Shown: one piece after another, positions 9,425 through 17,468 of the stretch
Layout: each line of letters opens with the position of its first letter
Position numbering within the stretch: position 1 is the stretch's first letter
DNA from: Roseivirga spongicola
GTDB lineage: Bacteria; Bacteroidota; Bacteroidia; Cytophagales; Cyclobacteriaceae
Direction of reading: 5' to 3'
DNA length: 64,000 nt
Assembly (NCBI RefSeq): GCF_001592965.1
Contig: NZ_LRPC01000029.1
Coordinates: forward strand, 124,001-188,000
Made by a program: the position numbers and the translations under genes
The notes under the pieces: generated by a model
What the model saw: only the letters and a program-made list of their open reading frames with translations
Told to the model about the DNA's origin: nothing
Database searches by the model: none

Positions 9425-9991
9425 TTATTTCTCTTCTTCTAAAACAAGAATGATTTCGAGTTGAAGATCATCTTTAGCTTTAATGGTTCCTGCCAAAGCT
9501 GAAGGAGGATCCAAATCGAAATCAGTGAATTTCACATCTCCTTGTGCAGTTACAACTAGCTTCCCGTTCTCAACCTTACTCGTAAAGCTAAAGTCCTGAT
9601 CACTGTCATAGCCCGCTACATTAAGAATACCAGATACTTTTCCGTCATCTGCCATATCGAAGGCGATATATGAAATAATTGGGTTAGCCTCCGGCTGAAG
9701 AGTTTTCATGGCATTTCTTTTAAGGCCAGACTTAGAACTCTCCAAGCTCTCTGTTTTTAGAGTAACCACCACTTTTTTGATTCCGGTTATTTCACTACCC
9801 TCCATATAAAGATCGGCACTACCCTTAATCTCTTCCGACACCAGGGTGAAATCGTGCAAATTTGAGGTACCGCTAACCGTTATTTTACTTCCTGTTTCAG
9901 CAATTGAGTAACTAGATTGTGCTTGAGCCATTGTACTAAAAAGGACAAGGACTAAAATTGTGAGAATCTTATTATGGCGTTTCATATGCAA
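9425..9991 (-). CDS. YceI-family exported protein
   Basis: A 188-residue protein with signal peptide (ends STMAQAQ) and a canonical YceI domain: 'ITVSGTSNLHDFTL', 'LKRNAMKTLQPEANPIISY', 'ILNVAGYDSDQDFSF', 'VKFTDFDLDPPSALAG'. The gene is transcribed divergently from the ECF sigma factor at 10148 across a 156-bp shared upstream region, which makes it a plausible target of that sigma factor. Two of the following leftward genes are close paralogues, so this is a local family expansion. Function beyond periplasmic lipid binding cannot be assigned. Confidence 0.9.
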   Translation of the reverse strand: MHMKRHNKILTILVLVLFSTMAQAQSSYSIAETGSKITVSGTSNLHDFTLVSEEIKGSADLYMEGSEITGIKKVVVTLKTESLESSKSGLKRNAMKTLQPEANPIISYIAFDMADDGKVSGILNVAGYDSDQDFSFTSKVENGKLVVTAQGDVKFTDFDLDPPSALAGTIKAKDDLQLEIILVLEEEK

Positions 9992-10147
9992 AAAATTTAA
10001 TTGCTGAAATTAATACCTTCTTGATAATTTCCATCGGTTTTTAACTCTTATCAAACAGAAGACCATTTAAGCATTGGGAAAAGAATTTTTAAATTCATTC
10101 AAACTTTTCTCTGGGAGCATTCATCCTAAACATGGAAACACGATGAA

Positions 10148-10768
10148 ATGAGGGAAATCAACCTGATGCCACAAACCAACTTTCTCGTCAGAGCTGCTAA
10201 GCAAGGTGATGTAATTGCTCTTAACCAACTGGTAAAGCAATGGCAAAAACGCATCTATAATTTTGCTTATAAATACTTTGGCGACTACGACATGGCCATG
10301 GATGTAACGCAAAAAACATTCATCTCCATGAGTAAAAACTTGGGAGGCCTAAAAGACGAAAGCAGCTTTAAGCCTTGGCTTTACAGAATTGCTTCCAATT
10401 ACTGCCATGAAGAAGTGAGAAGGCAAAGCAAGCGCTGGGTACTTCCATTTATGAAGGTAAGTTCTAAAGACGACCAAAAAGACATCAGCAATACCTCATC
10501 TAATCATAGAAGTGAAGACCCAGAAAAAGTATTGGGTAATGAAGAGCTCAAATACCTCCTGAAAAAAGCATTAGCTACCCTGCCAGAAGAACAGCGCATG
10601 GTGGTAATTATGAAAGAATATGAAGGTTTAAAAATCAGAGAGATTGCCGAAGCAATGGACATCTCTGAGAATACTGTAAAGTCGAGGCTTTACTACGCAT
10701 TGGGCAGCCTGAAAAAGCTGCTCGACCAATGGAACATTACAAAAGAAACGGTGCATTATGAAATATAA
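10148..10768 (+). CDS. RNA polymerase ECF-type sigma factor
   Basis: The 206-residue protein has sigma-70 region 2 ('YNFAYKYFGDYDMAMDVTQ' and 'FKPWLYRIASNYCHEEVRR') and region 4 ('LPEEQRMVVIMKEYEG' then the helix-turn-helix 'KIREIAEAMDISENTVKSR'), with no region 3. This is the ECF architecture. Met1 and Met7 are both possible starts. The next gene overlaps its 3' end by 11 bp and encodes a one-pass membrane protein, the expected anti-sigma partner. Likely targets are the operon itself and perhaps the divergent YceI gene; this is inferred from position. Confidence 0.93.
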   Translation: MREINLMPQTNFLVRAAKQGDVIALNQLVKQWQKRIYNFAYKYFGDYDMAMDVTQKTFISMSKNLGGLKDESSFKPWLYRIASNYCHEEVRRQSKRWVLPFMKVSSKDDQKDISNTSSNHRSEDPEKVLGNEELKYLLKKALATLPEEQRMVVIMKEYEGLKIREIAEAMDISENTVKSRLYYALGSLKKLLDQWNITKETVHYEI

Positions 10769-11534
10769 ACCGACACAGGAAGAGCTTATCTCCTATTTGT
10801 ACGATGAGCTATCCGCAGAAGAAATGGAAAAGGTTGATGGGTATCTTAAAGAACACCCTGAGGCCAAACAAGAATTAGAAGAGCTGCAAGAAACCCGCAT
10901 GCTCATGGGAGACTTTGAGGACGAAGAAATGCTGGAACCTATGGCTTTTATGAATCCAACCAAAAACGAAGAATGGCTTTACTGGAGAAAATATGTCGCC
11001 ATTGCAGCTACTCTCCTACTCATCATCACTTTTGGAACTTTAAGCGGGTTTAAAGTAGTGAACACTGACCAAGGCATGCAAATTGGTTTTGGTGAAGCGA
11101 CCCTTGGTTTAACTGAAGAACAGGTGGCCGACCTCATCTATCAAGACCGTGTAAACCTCTTGGATTATGTAAACAACACCTTAGAAGCTCGCAATGATAG
11201 CATAGACTATAAGTTCAATACACTACAAGCGAGCCTTACTAATGAAGACTTGGTTAGGCAAACCTTTGAGAACGAAAAGGCCGCTTTTCTTCAAGAGATA
11301 ACTTTACTCACAGACAAGCTCGGAGACGACTACAAAGGCATTCTTAGAGAAATTGTAGTGAACTTTTCAAACAATATTGAAACCCAGCGCATCGAAGATT
11401 TAAGAAACATTCAAGCTGCGTTCGATGCTTTTGAAAACGCAACAGTCAACAGACAGCTAGATGTAGAAGATGCTCTTTTCACTCTATCAGAAAAAGTAAA
11501 AACCATCGCAGCAAGTCTTTCAAACAGAAATTAA
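10758..11534 (+). CDS. Anti-sigma factor, single-pass membrane protein
   Basis: The 258-residue product starts with a cytosolic domain 'EELISYLYDELSAEEMEKVDGYLKEHPE' typical of zf-HC2-type anti-sigma domains, although the zinc-binding His-Cys set is not present. A single transmembrane helix ('YVAIAATLLLIITFGTLSGF', residues about 76-96) follows, then a periplasmic region of about 160 residues predicted helical and coiled. It overlaps the sigma gene by 11 bp, which couples their translation and stoichiometry. By family knowledge it holds the sigma factor at the membrane until an envelope signal triggers release. The sensed signal is unknown. Confidence 0.85.
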   Translation: MKYKPTQEELISYLYDELSAEEMEKVDGYLKEHPEAKQELEELQETRMLMGDFEDEEMLEPMAFMNPTKNEEWLYWRKYVAIAATLLLIITFGTLSGFKVVNTDQGMQIGFGEATLGLTEEQVADLIYQDRVNLLDYVNNTLEARNDSIDYKFNTLQASLTNEDLVRQTFENEKAAFLQEITLLTDKLGDDYKGILREIVVNFSNNIETQRIEDLRNIQAAFDAFENATVNRQLDVEDALFTLSEKVKTIAASLSNRN

Positions 11535-11535
11535 A

Positions 11536-12138
11536 ATGGTCAAAAACTCAAAATATCTAATCGCTTTTTGCCTGATGCTGGTTACATCTGGGCTTTGGGC
11601 TCAAACAGGGAGCAAGTTCAGCCCTATTCAACGAGACACTGAAATAAGCAGAGTCACCTTAGAAAATTTCTTAAAGAAATGGGATGGCGACCCGCTATTG
11701 AACAGAGTCCATGAAACAACCAGCTCCTACACTAAAGGAAAAGGTGTTGAATTTCACATTGATGCTCCAAATGCGATGATCTTCTTAGATGGAAGAATTA
11801 CCTGGAGCAAAAACCAAGACAAAGCGTTGATGGACACGTTTTATGATGAAGAAATCATTCGCCTTCAAAAAGACAGACTCAAAGTAAGCGTTGCCAGATT
11901 CTTAGAAGACTTCAGCAGTTACTTACCCAAAGTAGAGGCCAATGAAAGCATCAGTTTTGTATTCAGTGTAAAAGACCCAGTAAATAAGTCTGAAGAACAA
12001 CCAGGCACATCGCCAAAGCAAAATCTTAGAACCTACCAAATTGCTTTTAGCATTAGCGGAGCAGACCTTAATACGCTCAACTCGAACGACTTGAGTCAGA
12101 ATGAAATTGAAAACAGAATAAAAACAGCAACAAGATAA
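11536..12138 (+). CDS. Exported protein of unknown function in the ECF sigma operon
   Basis: The product (200 residues) has a signal peptide (ends GLWAQ) followed by a soluble domain without a motif I recognise. It starts 1 bp after the anti-sigma stop, so it belongs to the same operon. The visible sequence has 'YTKGKGVEFHIDAPNAMIFLDGR' and a charged C-terminus. The next gene encodes another exported protein with similar spacing. Together they may be envelope sensors or effectors of the sigma/anti-sigma pair, but that rests on context only. Confidence 0.75.
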   Translation: MVKNSKYLIAFCLMLVTSGLWAQTGSKFSPIQRDTEISRVTLENFLKKWDGDPLLNRVHETTSSYTKGKGVEFHIDAPNAMIFLDGRITWSKNQDKALMDTFYDEEIIRLQKDRLKVSVARFLEDFSSYLPKVEANESISFVFSVKDPVNKSEEQPGTSPKQNLRTYQIAFSISGADLNTLNSNDLSQNEIENRIKTATR

Positions 12139-12149
12139 ATATCTGAATT

Positions 12150-13478
12150 ATGAAAAAAGCAACAATGAAAACCGGCCTATTAGCTATGGCTCTGATGTTC
12201 TCAGGCTCTATAGCACAGGCACAGCAAGCTACTTTAGCAGAGACAGTGGTTGTTGACGGTTGGGGCAGAGAAGAACAAGACCTCTCCAAACTTCCCAAAA
12301 TGGAGAAAGACATTGTAATACTGCAGAACGTTCTAGGCGACCTCTTCGGTAATGGAGATAGTTATTTTTCTTCCAGCAGAAGCGCAAAAGGAATGTACAT
12401 TCCTGGTGGTGGAGTAATCTTCAGCATGTCTAGTAGAAGTAGCTATGGAGCACTTCTGGTTGAATATGTCGATGTAGCCAGAGTCTCAAGCGGACAAAGT
12501 GGTGACGCAGAAGAGGAAGTGGATGTTGAAGAGTTCAACAAGAAGACAGAAGATGCCATTCGCGAAAAGTCTAAAGAATTTCTGACGAACTATGGCAGTC
12601 TGCTATCGGAGCTCAAGTCTGGCGAAAAGCTTATGCTGAATGTAGACTACTCAGTTCGTCAAGACAGAGATGGTCAAAGAAGTAGCGGTAATAGAATCAC
12701 TTTTGTTTCTCGGTCTAATCAAAAGCGCATGCAGAGTAGCATTTCTTACAAAACCTTAAATGATTTCAGCACGGGTAAAATCAACCTTCAGCAAGCGATG
12801 AGTGCCGTAGAAACCAGCATAATTGAAGATGCTGAAAAGGATATGACAGACGCTAAAATCTTGGCTGGAATTCTAGACGACCTAATGCAATCTTCAATGG
12901 ATGGTAAATTCAGAAGAAGATCTAAAACCAACTGGACGTACTTCGATGGTTTCGGGCTTATGCTCAATATCCAAATGTCTACCAGCATGAGAGGGACTGA
13001 TGTTCTTGTATACAGCCAAGGTTCGAGAGTTATTTCAAGAGTAGATGAATCTGATAAAGAAAAAGAAAGAGCAGATTTGGCGAAAGAGCTAGAAGAAGCC
13101 TATCCTGAATTTGAAAACATGTTAAAGGAGAACATCATTCAATATGGCAGAACATTGAGAAGCTTAGGTGCGGGAGAAAGCGTAATTGTGAATGTGGACT
13201 TTGGCTCAATTATAAGAGACTCTAAAATGCCAAGAAGCATCAGAATGATTATACCTAAGAGCAGTATTGACGCTTATGCAAAAGGGCAAAAGTCTTTAGA
13301 ACAAGTGAAGAAAGAAATAGACATTAAAAAGTTGCAAGGAAGCGTTGGCAGTAGTAGTACCTTCATCTATAATGGATCTAGCAACTTCTTTCCTGCAGTA
13401 TACGAGACAGTTCCAGAGCCACCAGCCGCCCCTGTTATTAAGGGCACAAGCCGATCTAGGTCTAGATCGAATAGATAA
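12150..13478 (+). CDS. Large exported protein of unknown function, last gene of the ECF operon
   Basis: The 442-residue product has a signal peptide (ends IAQAQQ). The body contains two halves that resemble each other: 'EKSKEFLTNYGSLLSELKSGEKLMLNVDYSV' region near residue 135 and 'FENMLKENIIQYGRTLRSLGAGESVIVNVDFGS' region near residue 320, each followed by a 'SRSNQKRMQSSISYKTLNDFSTGK' or 'IPKSSIDAYAKGQKSLEQ' segment. This suggests an internal duplication of a roughly 190-residue domain. The C-terminus is an unusual Arg-Ser repeat (SRSRSRSNR). It lies 11 bp after the previous gene and is followed by a strong terminator, closing the operon. I do not recognise the family. Confidence 0.75.
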   Translation: MKKATMKTGLLAMALMFSGSIAQAQQATLAETVVVDGWGREEQDLSKLPKMEKDIVILQNVLGDLFGNGDSYFSSSRSAKGMYIPGGGVIFSMSSRSSYGALLVEYVDVARVSSGQSGDAEEEVDVEEFNKKTEDAIREKSKEFLTNYGSLLSELKSGEKLMLNVDYSVRQDRDGQRSSGNRITFVSRSNQKRMQSSISYKTLNDFSTGKINLQQAMSAVETSIIEDAEKDMTDAKILAGILDDLMQSSMDGKFRRRSKTNWTYFDGFGLMLNIQMSTSMRGTDVLVYSQGSRVISRVDESDKEKERADLAKELEEAYPEFENMLKENIIQYGRTLRSLGAGESVIVNVDFGSIIRDSKMPRSIRMIIPKSSIDAYAKGQKSLEQVKKEIDIKKLQGSVGSSSTFIYNGSSNFFPAVYETVPEPPAAPVIKGTSRSRSRSNR

Positions 13479-13496
13479 GAAAGAACTGATAAAAAT

Positions 13497-13528
13497 GAAG
13501 CTCGGTTGGTCACCGGGCTTCTTTTTTT
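13497..13528 (+). terminator. Rho-independent terminator of the ECF sigma operon
   Basis: The hairpin GAAGCtCGG / CCGgGCTTC with a loop of 7 bases is followed by seven T residues, 18 bp after the stop of the last operon gene. Confidence 0.88.
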
Positions 13529-13765
13529 AGGGTATTAGATTAATAGTATTCTGACACCCCGTGTATAGAGATAAGAAGCTCAGCTATTAAAGCTTAATAC
13601 AACCTACGCCTGCCGTATTATAATCGTCACGGAAACCCATCAAATCTAAGGACGCTCTCCAAACGGAAAAGCTTTGAATATAAATCTGACCAACACTACC
13701 CTATGCAAGATGAATGAGGATTGCTGCAACTGAATAATTCATTATTTTTAGTCAACTTTTTAATT

Positions 13766-14236
13766 ATGATAAAGGTCTTAAAATACATTCTCCTGCTACT
13801 CTTTATTGGCTTAGTAATTATTCAGTTTATTAACAAACCTGAAAGAATAAGCGAACCAGTTTCTGAAAACGACATGATTGAAAGTTTACAAGTAAATGCA
13901 GATGTTGCTGGACTTTTAAAAGCGGCATGTTACGACTGTCACAGCAACCAACCGCGCTATCCTTGGTACGCTTCAATAGCACCAGTGAGTTGGTCTATTG
14001 CCGAGCACATAGAGCATGGTCGTAGTGAGCTCAACTTTTCAGAATGGGCTACCTATTCTGCTAGAAAAAGAGACCACAAATTAGAAGAAATGGTAGAAGA
14101 AGTTGAGGTGGGTAACATGCCCATGCCTGGCTATGTTGCTCTACACAAAGATGCTAACCTAAGTGCAGATCAGTTTGAAATGCTCAAAGCTTGGGTTGAA
14201 CAAGAGAGAACCAAAATAGCTCAAGAAAGCAACTAG
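13766..14236 (+). CDS. Membrane-anchored haem-binding (cytochrome-type) domain protein
   Basis: I chose the start at 13766 (an upstream in-frame ATG at 13721 adds 15 residues before the natural membrane anchor). The 156-residue product begins with one transmembrane helix ('YILLLLFIGLVIIQFI') and then a small domain with the haem-attachment motif CYDCHSN (C-x-x-C-H), followed by 'PRYPWYASIAPVSW' and 'GNMPMPGY', where the Met may be the distal ligand. This matches the haem_bd (PF14376-type) proteins of Bacteroidota, periplasmic mono-haem proteins of unclear redox partner. It is monocistronic with its own terminator. Confidence 0.88.
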   Translation: MIKVLKYILLLLFIGLVIIQFINKPERISEPVSENDMIESLQVNADVAGLLKAACYDCHSNQPRYPWYASIAPVSWSIAEHIEHGRSELNFSEWATYSARKRDHKLEEMVEEVEVGNMPMPGYVALHKDANLSADQFEMLKAWVEQERTKIAQESN

Positions 14237-14258
14237 CTGAAGTTAAGAAATGAGGATT

Positions 14259-14302
14259 AGTAAGGCAGAGAGCTCTTAGAGAGCTCTCTGCCTTACTTTT
14301 TT
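14259..14302 (+). terminator. Very strong terminator hairpin
   Basis: An 18-bp perfect stem (AGTAAGGCAGAGAGCTCT and its complement) with a 3-base loop TAG is followed by a run of T residues. It begins 22 bp after the haem-binding gene. The stem is unusually long for a simple terminator. Confidence 0.9.
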
Positions 14303-14333
14303 ATATCTAATCAAAACCGCAGAGCATAATACC

Positions 14334-14479
14334 GTCCCAGAGGGACGAAACATCTGTAGTTCAGATAACTGGAAATATTTGACAGTGCCTTTAGGTACTG
14401 AATACGATATAATGCACCTAAAGGTACATAACTCACTACCTGTCAATAATTTACTACCTAAGTTTTGCCCCTCTGGGAC
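14334..14479. repeat. Nested imperfect palindromic element in an intergenic region
   Basis: Four short palindromes are arranged symmetrically. GTCCCAGAGGGAC (14334-14346) mirrors GCCCCTCTGGGAC (14467-14479). GTGCCTTTAGGTAC (14385-14398) mirrors GCACCTAAAGGTAC (14414-14427). TTGACAG (14379-14385) mirrors CTGTCAA (14440-14446). Each is itself a small palindrome, so the whole 146-bp block can fold into a nested stem. No open frame runs through it. It resembles REP/MITE-type extragenic elements; mobility by a transposase in trans is inferred, not shown. Confidence 0.6.
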
Positions 14480-14552
14480 AACCAATGGATAGTAAACATT
14501 GAACTGATTATTGCTGAAATCACATCTGCACCTCATTTTGATAACTAAATTC

Positions 14553-14588
14553 TTGGTTCACAACTTTATTATTCTACATTTGTAGAAT
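14553..14588 (+). promoter_or_regulatory. Promoter with overlapping BlaI-type operator
   Basis: TTG (14553-14555), a 19-base spacer and TACATTTG (14575-14582) match the Bacteroidota primary-sigma promoter TTG-N19-TAnnTTTG. The perfect palindrome ATTCTACATTTGTAGAAT (14571-14588) covers the -7 box and contains the TACA/TGTA half-sites of BlaI/MecI operators. Repressor binding here would block RNA polymerase, giving autoregulation of the BlaI/M56 pair starting at 14607. Confidence 0.75.
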
Positions 14589-14606
14589 AGAATTGACAAA
14601 AGTAGA

Positions 14607-14978
14607 ATGAACCTACCCAAATCAGAAGAACAATTGATGCAATACCTCTGGGAAATGGAGAAGGCCTTTATGAAAGACCTAATCGAAAAATACCCAGAAC
14701 CGAAACCTGCATCTACTACTATTGCCACACTCTTGAAACGTTTACTCGACAAGAAGGCTATTGGCTTTAAGAAATATGGCAGTGTAAGAGAATATTTTCC
14801 TCTTATCAGTAAAGAAGCATACTTCTCGAACCAAATGAATGGAGTCATAAAAAACTTCTTCAATGATTCTGTTTCTCAGTTTGCCTCCTTCTTCACATCG
14901 AAAGAAAACCTTACTGACGAACAACTAAAAGAGCTCCAAGATATTGTTCAGCAACAAATTAACGCACGAAAGAAATGA
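14607..14978 (+). CDS. BlaI/MecI/CopY-family transcriptional repressor
   Basis: The 123-residue protein has the penicillinase-repressor winged helix: 'LPKSEEQLMQYLWEMEKAFMKDLIE', 'KPASTTIATLLKRLLDKKAIGFKKYGSVREYFP' and a C-terminal dimerisation helix. In this family, a membrane metalloprotease cleaves the repressor after sensing an envelope signal, which frees the promoter. It overlaps the M56 sensor gene by 4 bp (ATGA), the usual arrangement. A palindromic operator lies 19 bp upstream of its start. In Bacteroidota most such pairs are not beta-lactamase linked, and none is seen here, so the regulon is unknown. Confidence 0.93.
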   Translation: MNLPKSEEQLMQYLWEMEKAFMKDLIEKYPEPKPASTTIATLLKRLLDKKAIGFKKYGSVREYFPLISKEAYFSNQMNGVIKNFFNDSVSQFASFFTSKENLTDEQLKELQDIVQQQINARKK

Positions 14979-16726
14979 TCGAATACCTCCAGAAATTCAT
15001 GCTTGGAAGTCTTATGCTCTACAGCATTTACTACCTGCTTTTGAGAAACGAAAAAGCCTTTCGCTTCAATAGATTCTATTTGCTTTTGATTATTCCAATG
15101 TCCCTGACAATTCCATTAATAACGGTTCAAACAAGTTATGTGGAAGTTCCGATAGTCACACCTCAGACTTCTATAGAAACACCACAAGAAGAGGTTCTAT
15201 TTTCAATCCCTATGCAATCTTACGCTACTGAAGAAGAACCTGTTATCTCCAAAGTAGATTGGAATCAAATATTACTCTACTCCTACTTTTCCATCTGCAT
15301 AGTGCTATTGATCAGGTTTACGCTCAACCTCTACAGGTTGAATAACTTCAAAAAACAAGGTCATTTGATCCAAAAGCAGAACTATCAGCTCTGTTTGCGA
15401 GATGACTTGAAAAGCTCTTTCACCTTCCTTAATACTATTTACACCAATAAACCGAAGTACTTAGCCAACCTACTCCCTTCCACCATTTTAGAACATGAAA
15501 AGGCTCATGTACTTCAAAAGCACAGTTATGACATCATTCTGATGCAATTGCTAAACACCGCATTATGGTTTAATCCGGTCATCTATCTCATTAAGTACTC
15601 GATAAAACTCAATCATGAGTTTCTGGCCGATGAGGCTGTATATCAGACCTCTACTTCCCTACCCGATTATCAAAAGACATTAATAAATTATACCAAACTT
15701 AATTCAAACAACGAGCCATTGCTGGCCAGTAGGCTAACCTTTGGCGAAACCAAAAAACGGTTAAAAATGATGGTCAAAGCAACACACCAACCTACATTAT
15801 GGGTGAAGCAAACTATTGGAATTGCATCCATTCTACTAGCAATATTTCTATTGGGAAAGCATGAAACTATTGCCAAAGAAATTTCAGAAGGTCCTGAAGC
15901 TTTGACAAACTTTGTTCATGAAGACTCGACTTTAATAGGAAAGAAAGTAATCCCTCTGGTTTCACTCTCGCCAGATACTAAGGTTCGTTACAAGAATGAA
16001 AATGGAAAGGTAATTGAGTCTGAATTCGGCAAACTTTCAAGGGAACAGAAAGTCTTATTCACTTCACCTGAATGCAAGGGTGAAGTTTGGACAAATTCAT
16101 TTTTTGATTCGACCATTAAATGGAGAAGCTATATGGAATTATTGAATTGGGCCAAAAGAGCCAAGCAAAATAAAATCCCAAACTTTTTTGGAGGAGAAAA
16201 TGGAATACAGTCTCCACAAGACACTTTGCCAAATAAGTCCAACTTCTTTGCTCCTAGCCCAAATCGGATGGTAAGGTTTATTTCTACAGAAGGAGATACC
16301 ATTAAAAAACTATATAAGAACCTAAGCGATTCAGAACTCGAGCGGTTCAAACAAAACGAGGCTGAACCTGCATATCTCGCTCCACCTCCTCCAAGAGGAA
16401 TTGTACCCGACAACTTTGCCGAACAATTCTCAGATGAAAGAGAATACGGTGTCTGGCTTGATGGAAAGAGGATTCGTAATTCAGAACTCAAAAAATACTC
16501 TGCAGATCAGATTCATCATTACTGGAAAAGTGTGCTTCATAGGAATGCCAAAAACTATGGGGTTCATACCTTCCAACTCAATATGTACACTAACAAATAC
16601 TTTGAAGAACGCCTAAACAATGGCACATGGATCAACCTTTTGACTATTCCAAAAGGTGGAATAGAAGAGCTCAAAGAACAAAAGAAGAGTGGTAACAAAT
16701 CAGGGAATCACCCATTTCCAGGTTAA
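14975..16726 (+). CDS. M56 (BlaR1-type) membrane metalloprotease sensor, cut short by an in-frame stop
   Basis: The visible 583-residue product has N-terminal helices ('MLYSIYYLLLR', 'FYLLLIIPMSLTIPL'), a third near 100-117, and the zinc site EHEKAH (His174, Glu175, His178) with the downstream Glu in 'NHEFLADEAV', then a fourth helix at about 277-293. The C-terminal region is extracytoplasmic. It is coupled to the BlaI repressor by a 4-bp overlap. The reading frame continues in frame after its TAA for 86 more codons that repeat its own last domain, so the stop looks like a nonsense mutation rather than the natural end. The protease part is intact, so sensing and cleavage may survive. Confidence 0.88.
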   Translation: MIEYLQKFMLGSLMLYSIYYLLLRNEKAFRFNRFYLLLIIPMSLTIPLITVQTSYVEVPIVTPQTSIETPQEEVLFSIPMQSYATEEEPVISKVDWNQILLYSYFSICIVLLIRFTLNLYRLNNFKKQGHLIQKQNYQLCLRDDLKSSFTFLNTIYTNKPKYLANLLPSTILEHEKAHVLQKHSYDIILMQLLNTALWFNPVIYLIKYSIKLNHEFLADEAVYQTSTSLPDYQKTLINYTKLNSNNEPLLASRLTFGETKKRLKMMVKATHQPTLWVKQTIGIASILLAIFLLGKHETIAKEISEGPEALTNFVHEDSTLIGKKVIPLVSLSPDTKVRYKNENGKVIESEFGKLSREQKVLFTSPECKGEVWTNSFFDSTIKWRSYMELLNWAKRAKQNKIPNFFGGENGIQSPQDTLPNKSNFFAPSPNRMVRFISTEGDTIKKLYKNLSDSELERFKQNEAEPAYLAPPPPRGIVPDNFAEQFSDEREYGVWLDGKRIRNSELKKYSADQIHHYWKSVLHRNAKNYGVHTFQLNMYTNKYFEERLNNGTWINLLTIPKGGIEELKEQKKSGNKSGNHPFPG

Positions 16727-16987
16727 GTATTCCATGACGACATAAAGACAAGATGGGTAGACGAAAATGGGCAAGTCGTTAAAGATTGGGAGAGAAAAGG
16801 AACAGAAGACTTCCAATTTTATGTACCTCCAGTCAAAGCCAGCTCTGTATCGGAAGAGACTCTTCAGGAATACATTTCCAGTCATAATTACTATTTATGG
16901 TTAAACAATGAGCCGGTTCTTGATAAAAGTGATTTAGAAATATCAGCAGACCGAATCCATCATACACAGGATATTTTCTCCAACTGA
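16727..16987 (+). pseudogene. In-frame continuation of the M56 sensor after a premature stop
   Basis: Directly after the TAA at 16724-16726 the same frame stays open for 86 codons to TGA at 16985-16987. The encoded 'TRWVDENGQVVKDW', 'LWLNNEPVLDKSDLEISADRIHH' segment (split here for length) parallels 'GVWLDGKRIRNSELKKYSADQIHH' in the upstream part, so it is a second copy of the sensor's C-terminal repeat. It has no good start codon of its own. A nonsense mutation, stop read-through or sequencing error would all explain it. Confidence 0.7.
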
Positions 16988-17161
16988 TTGGAAAGTAAAC
17001 ACAACAACTCTCAAAGAGCTGCCAGCTTTTTTTGCTTAAGCTTAAATCAAGCCTTGAATGCTCAAAGAAACTGGTCTGACCAGTAATACCACAGACCTTC
17101 ACACTGTAACATGATTAATAAATATTGAAATAGCAGCTACTGGCCTAAACAGTCATAAAAC

Positions 17162-17191
17162 AAAAAAACCCCGACCAGTGGCCGGGGTTTT
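17162..17191 (-). terminator. Terminator of the peroxiredoxin/thioredoxin operon
   Basis: The hairpin AAAACCCCG / CGGGGTTTT with a loop of about 10 bases is flanked by a run of seven T residues on the minus strand. It lies 20 bp past the stop of the last operon gene. Confidence 0.88.
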
Positions 17192-17210
17192 ATATTTTAG
17201 TCAGGTAAAC

Positions 17211-17468
17211 CTACTTATCGATTGAACCTACAACGCGTTTCATAAACTCGTTTAGGGCTTCTTTCTTAGGCTTACCGTCTTTGATGGACTTGCTAACTTC
17301 TACTGCTCCGTACAAATTGGATATTAACTCTCCTAGCACGTCCAACTCTTCGTCTTTGAGGTTTTCACATTCAGTCAGATTCTCAAGTGTTTCGATTGTT
17401 TCCAGCACAAAGTCCTGGTCGTTTTGCTCAATAAAATCTGTAATGTGCTTAATTAGCGGCAACCTCAT
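17211..17468 (-). CDS. Small helical protein of the DUF6952 type, in the thioredoxin operon
   Basis: The 85-residue acidic protein is predicted all-helical ('TDFIEQNDQDFVLETIETLENL', then 'LGELISNLYGAVEVSKSIKDG') and has no cysteine pair beyond a single Cys. Proteins like it recur next to thioredoxin and peroxiredoxin genes in Bacteroidota; I recall the name DUF6952, but this was not checked. It overlaps the thioredoxin gene by 20 bp, which implies coupled translation. Function is unknown; a partner or adaptor of the redox pair is the contextual guess. Confidence 0.8.
   Translation of the reverse strand: MRLPLIKHITDFIEQNDQDFVLETIETLENLTECENLKDEELDVLGELISNLYGAVEVSKSIKDGKPKKEALNEFMKRVVGSIDK

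Noticed and set aside
14259-14302. Transposon end
   Set aside because: The 18-bp perfect stem with 3-base loop and T tract directly after a gene is a terminator; no matching inverted copy or target duplication is nearby.
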